Assembly (NCBI GenBank): GCA_045641345.1
Contig: JAZUGR010000015.1
Span: 1 to 61,153 of the forward strand
Length of the DNA: 61,153 nt
Reading direction: 5' to 3'
Origin: Cacconaster sp045641345
GTDB lineage: Bacteria > Bacteroidota > Bacteroidia > Bacteroidales > UBA932
Shown: one piece after another, positions 23,241 to 30,368 of the stretch
Layout of the letters: each line of letters begins with the position of its first letter
How positions within the stretch are numbered: the first letter of the stretch is position 1
Notes under the pieces: generated by a model
The model's database searches: none
Told to the model about the DNA's origin: nothing
The model's input: only the letters and a program-made list of their open reading frames with translations
Position numbers and translations under genes: made by a program

Positions 23241-26200
23241 ATGCCTATGACAAGGTTCTTGAATGTCTTCAGCGGGATAGCTGAATCGTTCTACAACAAT
23301 TTCATTGTAGAGGACAGATATATGCATATCATCAACGGGTTGGGGACCACTCTGGTCATCACCGTGTTCGCCGTCCTTCTCGGCACTCTGCTGGGGGGAG
23401 GCATCTGCTGGATGAGGATGAACCGCAGGAAGTGGCTCCGCACCGTCGCCTCCGTGTATATCGACATAATGCGCGGCACACCCGTACTGGTGATGCTGAT
23501 GATAATGTATTACGTAGTCCTCGCCCCGGTCAACGCTTCCGGGATACTGGTCGCGATAATCACCTTCGCAATGAATACCGCGGCGTATATCTGCGAGATG
23601 CTCCGCACTTCGATAGAGGGTATCGACAAGGGGCAGACCGAGGCCGGCCTGTCGCTCGGCCTTTCCAAGACGCAGACATTCTTCCATATCGTGCTTCCGC
23701 AAGCTGTGAGGAATGTGATTCCCGTATATCAGGGTGAGGTGGTGAGCCTTCTCAAAAGCACTTCCATAGTGGGCTACATAGCGGTAATGGATATGACCAA
23801 GGCCTCCGACATAATCCGTGCCAGGACGTTCGAGGCGTTCTTCCCGCTGATTCTGGTGGCTGTCGTCTATTTTATGATAGCCTGGCTCATCGGGCTCCTG
23901 CTCAAGTCATTGTCGAGGCCGCGCCATAGGGCGGCCGCAACTGTGCTGATGGCGGTTCTCTGTCTGGCTTCGTGCAGCGGCAAAGGTGAGAGCGACGGGG
24001 AGATCAGGAGTGAGGCGGACCTCGACGGCAGGAACGTTTCGGTCATTCTCGGCTCAAGTCAGGAGCAGTACGTGCATGGCAGAAGGGGTGTCGACGGGGT
24101 GCTGTCGTTCAATACTCCGGTCGATGCAATAGAATCCGTACTGCGCGGCAAGTCCGACGGTTTTTACATAGACGACATCTTTTCAGTCGAGCCCCTGGCC
24201 GTCCATAGTGAGCTCGATACCATACCGACCGGCATTCCGGCAAGCAACATAGCGGCTTGTTTCAGCTTCGAAAACAGGGAGCTGTCGCAGCAGTTCAGGG
24301 GATTCGTCGAAATCATCACCGCTTCGGGCGAGAACGCCGAGATGGTCGGCCGCTGGATGAACGTCAAGGATTCCCTCAGGCATCGGGACGTCCCTTCCGT
24401 GGCTTCCGGTACGCCGTTCAAGGTGGCGGTGCTCGGCACCGTTCCGCCGTTCAACTTTATGCTGGACGGCGAACTCGACGGCTATGAGATTGAACTGATG
24501 CGCCGTTTCGCCCTGTATGCCAAGCGTCCTGTCGAATTCGAAACGATGGATTTCGGCGCCGTCATTCCAGGACTGGTGTCGAACAAGATAGATGCGGCGA
24601 TCTCCATCATCAACCAGACCGAGGAGCGCCAGAAGATGATAATCCAGATTCCGTACTATTCGAGCCATTCGGTGGTGATAGTGCGCAAAGACGAACCTTC
24701 TGCAGGAAGGGGCATCACTTGTGAGGCCGACCTCAAGGGAAAGTTGGTTTCGGTCACTCTCGGCTCGCTCGCCGAACCTTATCTGCACCAGATTCATGGA
24801 ATCGCCAACGTGAGGTCGTTCAATACCGACGTGGACGGAATAACGGCCTTGCGCAGCGGAAAGGTGTCGGCCCACTTCCTCGACGACCTCAATGCCATAA
24901 CCCCTCTGCAGCAGTATCCCGAACTTGACACCATACCCACCGGGATGCCTTCGATGCCCGTGACGGCCTGCTTCAGGAAGGAGGATGACTATCTTCCCGC
25001 GCAGTTCGAGAGTTTCGTCACGGAGTTCAAGAAAACGCCTGAATATGATGATATGCTCTCGAGGTGGTTCATGGGGGCTTGCCCCCAGGCGCATAAGGAT
25101 GTCGCCAGCGCCACCAGCGGTCCGGTGCTGAGGGTCGCCAGCATAATGTCTTCCGCCCCGATGAGTATGGTGATGAACGGGGTTCCGGATGGATTCGAGA
25201 TAGAGATGATGCGCCGGTTCGCATTGCATATCGGGCGTCCGGTGGAGTTCGTCAATATGGATTTCGGAGGCATCATCCCAAGCCTGGTGTCCGGGAAGGT
25301 GGATGTGGCGGTGGCTACGATAAGCCTTACCGAGGAGCGCCAGAAGATAATAAATCAGGTTCCGTATTACGACAGCAAGGTGGTTGCGATTATTGTCAGG
25401 GACAGTGCTGCAAGCGAGCCTTCATCGTCGCCCACGTGGGTATGGGTGGCGCTCTCCGCGCTGCTTTCGGCAATCGTGTGCGTGGTTTCGATGCGTCTCC
25501 GCCGCCATCGTTCCGCCTCTGCTTGCGGGGTACCATCTTCCTCTGAAGATGACGTGGTGATCCGCATCTCGCATCTTACCAAATCCTTCAACGACGGAGT
25601 ATGCGTGCTCAAGGATGTCAATGCAGAGATCCGCAAGGGTGAGGTGATAAGCGTAATAGGCCCTTCCGGTACCGGAAAGAGCACTTTCCTGCGCTGCCTG
25701 AACCTGCTTGAGCAGCCTTCCGGCGGGCGTATTGAAATATGCGGATGCAATATTCTCGCTCCCGACGTCGAGGTGCCGGCCCTGCGCCGCAAGATGGGTA
25801 TGGTGTTCCAGTCGTTCAACCTGTTCAACGGGATGAGCATAATTGACAATATCACTTTCTGCCCGCGCAAGCTGCTCGGCAAATCCAGGGAGGAGGCCGA
25901 ATCCAAAGCTATGGAACTCCTGCAACTGGTGGGTCTGGCGGAGAAGCGCGATGCAATGCCGTCGCAACTTTCCGGAGGCCAGAAGCAGCGTGTGGCAATC
26001 GCCCGGGCCCTGGCGATGGAACCTGAGATACTGCTGTTCGACGAGCCCACTTCGGCTCTCGACCCCACTATGGTGAGCGAGGTTCTCGGTGTTATGAAGA
26101 CTCTGGCCCGCAAGGGAATGACTATGATAGTGGTTACGCACGAAATGCGTTTTGCGCGCGAGGTGTGCAACCGTGTGTTCTTTATGAACGAAGGCATTAT

Positions 26201-26630
26201 CTACGAGTCGGGAACTCCGGAGCAGATATTCGAAAACCCTCAGAGGGAACTGACCTGCAATTTCATAAACCAGATCCGCGACTTCCGGTACGAAATCCAC
26301 TCATCGGGTTACGACTATTATGAGATGATGGCCGGAGTCGACAATTTCTGCACCAGATACAATTTCTCCGCTTCGGATGCCGACCACGTGGCCCATGCTG
26401 TCGAAGAGGGCGTGCTGATGATGGGGACGGAATTCGGCGCATCGGTCAAGGTGTCCTATTCGGAGAAGACCGGAACGAAGGACGTAACCATATCCGTCCC
26501 CGTGCCCATAGATGGCGAAGTCTTCGAAAGGGAGGAACATGCCATCCAGGCAGCCATTCTGCGCGGTCTTTGCAGCGAGGTGCATCTGGAGAATGAGGGT
26601 GGAGGCACCGTGCTTCACTGCACTCTCTGA
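23241..26630 (+). CDS. single-chain amino-acid ABC importer: permease, duplicated binding lobes, ATPase and RsbW-like tail
   Basis: The 1129-residue protein joins parts that are normally separate. Residues about 30-222 are a HisM/GlnP permease with EAA loop EAGLSLGLSKTQTFFHIVLPQA. Residues 231-245 are a hydrophobic stretch ending in a lipobox, LASC (Cys245). Then come SBP_bac_3 lobes in the order II (259-372), I (393-483), II (497-611), I (629-721). Both lobe I copies keep T-x-x-R (Arg463, Arg700) and both lobe II copies the Asp pair, as in amino-acid binders. A membrane helix (732-749) with RLRRHR leads to a polar-amino-acid ATPase (Walker A GPSGTGKS 807-814, LSGGQ 910, LLFDEP 931). Residues from about 1020 resemble a degenerate RsbW-type domain. 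Topology is consistent: lobes outside, ATPase inside. The amino acid carried is unknown. Confidence 0.9.
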   Translation: MPMTRFLNVFSGIAESFYNNFIVEDRYMHIINGLGTTLVITVFAVLLGTLLGGGICWMRMNRRKWLRTVASVYIDIMRGTPVLVMLMIMYYVVLAPVNASGILVAIITFAMNTAAYICEMLRTSIEGIDKGQTEAGLSLGLSKTQTFFHIVLPQAVRNVIPVYQGEVVSLLKSTSIVGYIAVMDMTKASDIIRARTFEAFFPLILVAVVYFMIAWLIGLLLKSLSRPRHRAAATVLMAVLCLASCSGKGESDGEIRSEADLDGRNVSVILGSSQEQYVHGRRGVDGVLSFNTPVDAIESVLRGKSDGFYIDDIFSVEPLAVHSELDTIPTGIPASNIAACFSFENRELSQQFRGFVEIITASGENAEMVGRWMNVKDSLRHRDVPSVASGTPFKVAVLGTVPPFNFMLDGELDGYEIELMRRFALYAKRPVEFETMDFGAVIPGLVSNKIDAAISIINQTEERQKMIIQIPYYSSHSVVIVRKDEPSAGRGITCEADLKGKLVSVTLGSLAEPYLHQIHGIANVRSFNTDVDGITALRSGKVSAHFLDDLNAITPLQQYPELDTIPTGMPSMPVTACFRKEDDYLPAQFESFVTEFKKTPEYDDMLSRWFMGACPQAHKDVASATSGPVLRVASIMSSAPMSMVMNGVPDGFEIEMMRRFALHIGRPVEFVNMDFGGIIPSLVSGKVDVAVATISLTEERQKIINQVPYYDSKVVAIIVRDSAASEPSSSPTWVWVALSALLSAIVCVVSMRLRRHRSASACGVPSSSEDDVVIRISHLTKSFNDGVCVLKDVNAEIRKGEVISVIGPSGTGKSTFLRCLNLLEQPSGGRIEICGCNILAPDVEVPALRRKMGMVFQSFNLFNGMSIIDNITFCPRKLLGKSREEAESKAMELLQLVGLAEKRDAMPSQLSGGQKQRVAIARALAMEPEILLFDEPTSALDPTMVSEVLGVMKTLARKGMTMIVVTHEMRFAREVCNRVFFMNEGIIYESGTPEQIFENPQRELTCNFINQIRDFRYEIHSSGYDYYEMMAGVDNFCTRYNFSASDADHVAHAVEEGVLMMGTEFGASVKVSYSEKTGTKDVTISVPVPIDGEVFEREEHAIQAAILRGLCSEVHLENEGGGTVLHCTL
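24006..25403 (+). repeat. tandem duplication inside the ABC importer gene
   Basis: Two protein-level units of about 228 residues lie at 24006-24689 and 24720-25403. Matching landmarks are DLDGRNVSVILGS/DLKGKLVSVTLGS, ELDTIPTGIP/ELDTIPTGMP, GYEIELMRRFAL/GFEIEMMRRFAL and TEERQKMIIQ/TEERQKIINQ. Each unit is lobe II followed by lobe I of a type 3 binding protein. Confidence 0.9.
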
Positions 26631-26647
26631 GCGGAGGGCGGCGCCGG

Positions 26648-27559
26648 ATGGATGAGTTCGACAATACGCTGTCAGATTTCAGGAGCTATCTGGTTCTGGA
26701 AAGGTCGCTCTCACCCAATACTGTGGAGGCTTATTCGCGTGATTACCGCGCTCTTGCTGAGTTCCTTCGCAACCGTGGGATAGGGAGCCCGTGGGAGGCT
26801 GATTACGACACCCTGTCGGCATTCCTCGCCTGTGAAGTGGAGGGGGGTCTTTCGAAGCGGTCGCAGGCCCGTCTTGTAAGCTCGCTCAAGACTCTGTTCA
26901 GATTCCTCGACTCGGAGGGGCGTCTTGCCGGGGGCAATCCCTGCGAGCGGCTCGACACTCCGCACATCTATCCCCATCTGCCTGACGTGCTTACCGTCGA
27001 GGAAATCGAGTCCATGCTGGCATCTGCCGATCAGTCAGGCATCGGGGGGCGGCGCGACCGCACCATACTCGAGGTGCTCTATTCCTGCGGCCTGAGGGTG
27101 AGCGAGCTCGTGAATCTCCGCATCTCCGACCTTTTCCTCGCCGATGGCTTTGTGAGGGTTACCGGCAAGGGCAACAAGCAGCGTCTGGTCCCGATAGGGG
27201 AGGCGGCCTCGAAAAGCATAGAGCTGTGGATGGCCGACAGGGCCCTGATGGGAGTCTCTCCGGAGGCTGAGGATATCCTGTTCCTGAATATGAAGGGGGG
27301 CAGGCTCTCGCGGGTGGCCGTGTTCAATATGGTGAAGGCTCTCGCTGCCGCCGCCGGTATTTCGAAGAGCATATCCCCGCATACTTTCCGCCATTCGTTC
27401 GCCTCACATCTTGTCGAGAACGGGGCGGACCTCCGTGCCGTGCAGGAGATGCTGGGACACGAAAGCATCCTCACCACGGAGATATACACCCACATCGACA
27501 CCCGCAAGTGGCAGCAGAACATACTGGCCCACCATCCTGTTTCGGATTATTCAAAATAA
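26648..27559 (+). CDS. xerD: tyrosine recombinase XerD-type
   Basis: The 303-residue protein has the N-terminal SAM-like domain (LERSLSPNTVEAYSRDY) and the full catalytic set: Arg150 (CGLRVSEL), Lys174 (GKGNKQR), His245-x-x-Arg248 (HTFRHS), His271 (LGHES) and Tyr280 (EIYTH). Length and chromosomal context point to the Xer enzyme that resolves chromosome dimers at dif, not a mobile integrase. XerC is the alternative name. Confidence 0.9.
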   Translation: MDEFDNTLSDFRSYLVLERSLSPNTVEAYSRDYRALAEFLRNRGIGSPWEADYDTLSAFLACEVEGGLSKRSQARLVSSLKTLFRFLDSEGRLAGGNPCERLDTPHIYPHLPDVLTVEEIESMLASADQSGIGGRRDRTILEVLYSCGLRVSELVNLRISDLFLADGFVRVTGKGNKQRLVPIGEAASKSIELWMADRALMGVSPEAEDILFLNMKGGRLSRVAVFNMVKALAAAAGISKSISPHTFRHSFASHLVENGADLRAVQEMLGHESILTTEIYTHIDTRKWQQNILAHHPVSDYSK

Positions 27560-27562
27560 TGC

Positions 27563-27570
27563 TACCTTTG
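27563..27570 (+). promoter_or_regulatory. -7 element for prmC
   Basis: TACCTTTG lies 20 bases before the ATG at 27591, just after the xerD stop. Confidence 0.6.
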
Positions 27571-27590
27571 TAAACGGCAATCACGGTTAT

Positions 27591-28439
27591 ATGACTTTGT
27601 CTGAGTTCAAGAGCAGGGCTTCTTCATCGCTGGCTTCCCTGTATGATCGGAGGGAGATTTCGTCGATTGTCCTGACGCTCCTCTGCACAAGACTCGGGAT
27701 TCCTCAGTACAGGATTGTGGCGGAGCCGGGAATGACAATTCCTCCCGAAAAGGAATCTGCACTGGATGATGACCTTGCGCAGCTTTCGGCAGGCCGTCCA
27801 CTCCAGTATGTGACGGGTCGCCAGGAGTTCTGCGGTCACAGGTTCAAGGTGGGCGAGGGATGCCTGATACCGCGTCCCGAAACCGAGGAGATGGTGGATA
27901 TGATTATCCGAAGCCTCGATGATGGAGGCTGTGAGGGGCCGTTCAATATTCTGGACCTCTGCACGGGAAGCGGTTGCATCGCGTGGTCGCTTGCCGCCGC
28001 CTTTCCGCAGGCGCAGGTGTTCGCCTGCGACGTTTCCGATGCCGCCCTGGGCATCGCCTGCCGGCAGAGGGTGAAGCTTTACGGTGCCAAACCGGTGTTT
28101 TTCAAGGCCGACATATTGCAGGCGCCACCTGCCGGCCTGCCCGAGTTCGACCTGGTGGTATGCAACCCTCCCTACATAATGGAGAGTGAGAAGGCTCTTA
28201 TGCACCGCAACGTGCTGGAATATGAGCCGTCGGAAGCCCTGTTTGTGCCCGACGACAACCCGCTTCTGTTCTATGGTGCACTGGGGAACTGGGCTTCAAG
28301 GCTCCTCGCCCCTTCGGGAGAGGTGTGGTGCGAGGTCAACGAGCGCCTGGGCGGTGAAACCGCGGCCCTGCTCGGACATGGCGCCGAAGTGCTCAGGGAC
28401 GTCAACGGCAGGGAGAGGTTTGTCCACTACCGCAAATGA
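27591..28439 (+). CDS. prmC: peptide chain release factor N5-glutamine methyltransferase
   Basis: The 282-residue protein has the helical N-terminal domain with GRPLQYVTGRQEFCG, SAM-binding ILDLCTGSGCIAWSLA, and catalytic NPPY in VVCNPPYIM. It methylates the GGQ glutamine of release factors. ATG 27591 gives the family length and lies right after the promoter; the open frame continues upstream into xerD without meaning. Confidence 0.95.
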   Translation: MTLSEFKSRASSSLASLYDRREISSIVLTLLCTRLGIPQYRIVAEPGMTIPPEKESALDDDLAQLSAGRPLQYVTGRQEFCGHRFKVGEGCLIPRPETEEMVDMIIRSLDDGGCEGPFNILDLCTGSGCIAWSLAAAFPQAQVFACDVSDAALGIACRQRVKLYGAKPVFFKADILQAPPAGLPEFDLVVCNPPYIMESEKALMHRNVLEYEPSEALFVPDDNPLLFYGALGNWASRLLAPSGEVWCEVNERLGGETAALLGHGAEVLRDVNGRERFVHYRK

Positions 28440-28458
28440 ATGATTTAAAATTTATGAT

Positions 28459-29502
28459 ATGAAAAAGTTTTTTCTCTCGGCCGCGCTGTCTCTCGTGCTG
28501 TGTGCAGTGTGCTGCGCTCAGGAGAATGACAGCCACAACACCAATACCATCACCCGTATGGAGGAGTCGATACTGTTCTACGAACGTCTGTCCGACATAG
28601 CCTTCGTCGATATGGTGCGCATCACCGGGCCGGCCCGTCAGGTAGTGGTGGAGACAGGCTGCCGGTTCAAGGATACGCTCCGCTCCAACAAGCTTAAGTT
28701 CCATTCGTACGTGTTCATTCCCAGAAGTGTCAAACAAAACAGGAAGTATCCGCTCATCGTGCTCTCGCACGGCGGTGTGCACAGCAACTTCGCCCAGGGG
28801 CAGGTGCACATTCTGCGTGAACTCCTTGCCCAGGGCTACGTCGTGATAGCACCCGATTACCGCGGGTCGACCGGGTACGGCAAGGGGCTGTACGAGTCGA
28901 TAGACTACGGCGGAATGGAATATGAGGACGTGTGCGCTGCGCGTGACTATATGGTCGACTGCTACAGCATAGTCGACAGCACCCGCGTGGGCCTGCTCGG
29001 ATGGAGCCATGGCGGAATGATTTCGCTGATGAATATCCTCAATCATCCAGACAAGTTCACCTGCGCTTATGCCGGAGTTCCGGTCAGTGACCTTGCCTTC
29101 CGCCTGTCGTACCAGCACAGGAGCTATATCAAGAACTTCAACCAGCCTTACCATATCAACGGCACTCCCGAGGACAAGCCCGAGGAGTATACCCGCCGTT
29201 CACCGGTTTCGTATGCTTCCAGGCTGTGCCGTCCGCTTATGATAACCACCTGCATCAACGACGATGACGTGTGCCACCTCGAAGTTGAACGTATGATAGA
29301 TGCACTCAAGGCTTGCGGCAAGGATTTCGAATACGAGATATATCCTCCGATGGAAGGCGCGCATCTCTTCGAGCGCATAGACATACGCGAGGCGTGTGAG
29401 GTACGTCTCAAGACCTACGGATTCCTTGCACGCCACCTCAAGCCTTCAAAGCCGATAAGGACGATGGAGGCCCTGCGCAAGGCCGGGTATTATTTCTATT
29501 GA
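28459..29502 (+). CDS. exported S9-type alpha/beta hydrolase
   Basis: The 347-residue protein has a signal peptide (LSAALSLVLCAVCCA) followed by Gln, then an alpha/beta-hydrolase of the prolyl-oligopeptidase family. The nucleophile elbow is GWSHGG, Asp is in CINDDDVCHLEVERM, and His is in PPMEGAHLFERI. The N-terminal propeller of true peptidases is missing, so it may be a small peptidase or an esterase in the periplasm. The end overlaps the convergent lipoprotein gene by seven bases. Confidence 0.85.
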   Translation: MKKFFLSAALSLVLCAVCCAQENDSHNTNTITRMEESILFYERLSDIAFVDMVRITGPARQVVVETGCRFKDTLRSNKLKFHSYVFIPRSVKQNRKYPLIVLSHGGVHSNFAQGQVHILRELLAQGYVVIAPDYRGSTGYGKGLYESIDYGGMEYEDVCAARDYMVDCYSIVDSTRVGLLGWSHGGMISLMNILNHPDKFTCAYAGVPVSDLAFRLSYQHRSYIKNFNQPYHINGTPEDKPEEYTRRSPVSYASRLCRPLMITTCINDDDVCHLEVERMIDALKACGKDFEYEIYPPMEGAHLFERIDIREACEVRLKTYGFLARHLKPSKPIRTMEALRKAGYYFY

Positions 29503-29897
29503 TCGCCGCTGCCCAGGTCGGGTGTATAGCGGACCGAGCACAGTATCTGGCCCGAGGTTGACTCCTTTTCGGCAATCGTCAGGACGATTGTGAAAATCTC
29601 GTAAGGCTTCAGATGACAGCATATCTCCTTTTCGTCGATAAGGCGTACGGCCGCGAAGAAGTCGTTCTGGGCATTGCAGCAGGCTTCGGAATATGTCGAG
29701 GTGTACTCCTGCTGACTCTGGAAATACGGGAAGGACTTGACATATTGGAGTATGGCATCCCTGTCCCCATCCTCCACGGTGGGGGATACGGTGTATATCG
29801 GCACTGTACGGTATGTCCCGAAAGGATCCTTGTTGCAGGATGAGAGCAGGACGATGGCCGCTATTGCGGCAAAAGTGATGGAAAGAATCTTGCGCAT
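29496..29897 (-). CDS. small lipoprotein of unknown function
   Basis: The 133-residue protein has a lipoprotein signal (AAIAAIVLLSSC) with Cys at about 21. The mature part has several Cys (SEACCNAQ, KEICCHLKPYE) and ends in SVRYTPDLGSGDQ. No family is recognised. ATG 29897 is chosen because it gives a proper lipoprotein signal; the open frame further upstream crosses rpsU and tRNA-Ala and is not coding. Confidence 0.75.
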   Translation of the reverse strand: MRKILSITFAAIAAIVLLSSCNKDPFGTYRTVPIYTVSPTVEDGDRDAILQYVKSFPYFQSQQEYTSTYSEACCNAQNDFFAAVRLIDEKEICCHLKPYEIFTIVLTIAEKESTSGQILCSVRYTPDLGSGDQ

Positions 29898-29916
29898 GGT
29901 CTTATTTGTTGAACTA

Positions 29917-29948
29917 TTGTCAAAATTAAGAAATTTTTGATAACTTTG
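29917..29948 (+). promoter_or_regulatory. rpsU promoter
   Basis: TTG (29917-29919) and TAACTTTG (29941-29948) are 21 bases apart. It is back to back with the lipoprotein promoter. Confidence 0.65.
29921..29928 (-). promoter_or_regulatory. -7 element for the small lipoprotein gene
   Basis: TAATTTTG on the minus strand, 23 bases before the ATG at 29897. Confidence 0.45.
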
Positions 29949-29960
29949 CACCCCCGTAGA

Positions 29961-29970
29961 AAAGGAGGTG
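29961..29970 (+). promoter_or_regulatory. strong Shine-Dalgarno site of rpsU
   Basis: AAAGGAGGTG, an extended match to the 16S rRNA tail, lies eight bases before the rpsU ATG. Nearly all other genes in this window lack such a site. In Bacteroidota, bS21 helps hide the 16S tail on the ribosome, so this site can make rpsU translation respond to ribosomes that lack bS21. Confidence 0.85.
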
Positions 29971-29978
29971 TTTGCAAA

Positions 29979-30170
29979 ATGATTATCGTACAGATAAAGG
30001 AAGGTGAAAACATAGAGCGCGCCCTCAAGAAATTCAAGAGGAAATTCGAGAAGACAGGAGTCATCCGTGAGCTTCGCGCACGCAAGACTTTCGAGAAGCC
30101 TTCGGTAAAACGCCGTGACCAGATCAAAAAGGCCATCTACGTGCAGCATTTGCAGCTTAACGAAGAATAA
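29979..30170 (+). CDS. rpsU: 30S ribosomal protein S21
   Basis: The 63-residue basic protein (MIIVQIKEGENIERALKKFK) has normal bS21 length. Tyr54 (AIYVQHLQ) matches the residue that contacts the 16S anti-Shine-Dalgarno tail in Bacteroidota ribosomes. The ATG at 29979 is fixed by the Shine-Dalgarno site; the open frame upstream reads through the promoter and leader. Confidence 0.96.
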   Translation: MIIVQIKEGENIERALKKFKRKFEKTGVIRELRARKTFEKPSVKRRDQIKKAIYVQHLQLNEE

Positions 30171-30187
30171 TACGAAGGATTGTTCCC

Positions 30188-30229
30188 CCACAGAAAAAGG
30201 GAAGCCGGCCGGCTTCCCTTTTTCTGTGG
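30188..30229. terminator. 42-base perfect palindrome, two-way terminator
   Basis: CCACAGAAAAAGGGAAGCCGG is followed directly by its exact complement, with a T-run on the right and an A-run on the left. It lies between rpsU (plus) and tRNA-Ala (minus) and includes the last three bases of the tRNA gene. Confidence 0.9.
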
Positions 30230-30299
30230 AGCATAGGGGGATCGAACCCCTGACCTCAAGATTGCGAACCTTGCGCTCTACCAGCTGAGCTAATACCCC
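30227..30299 (-). tRNA. tRNA-Ala (CGC)
   Basis: The 73-base gene has acceptor GGGGTAT/ATGCTCC with the alanine identity pair G3-U70. The anticodon is CGC in TTCGCAA and the T-loop is TTCGATC. Discriminator A is at 30227 and CCA is not encoded. Confidence 0.94.
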
Positions 30300-30311
30300 T
30301 TCCTTGGGGTG

Positions 30312-30319
30312 CAAATGTA
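30312..30319 (-). promoter_or_regulatory. -7 element for tRNA-Ala
   Basis: TACATTTG on the minus strand, 12 bases before the tRNA 5' end. Confidence 0.55.
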
Positions 30320-30341
30320 GTATATTTCCGAAAAATTTTCC

Positions 30342-30349
30342 TAACTTTG
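30342..30349 (+). promoter_or_regulatory. -7 element for the C10 protease operon
   Basis: TAACTTTG lies 19 bases before the ATG at 30369. Confidence 0.6.
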
Positions 30350-30368
30350 TAAGGATTGTATTTAAGAA

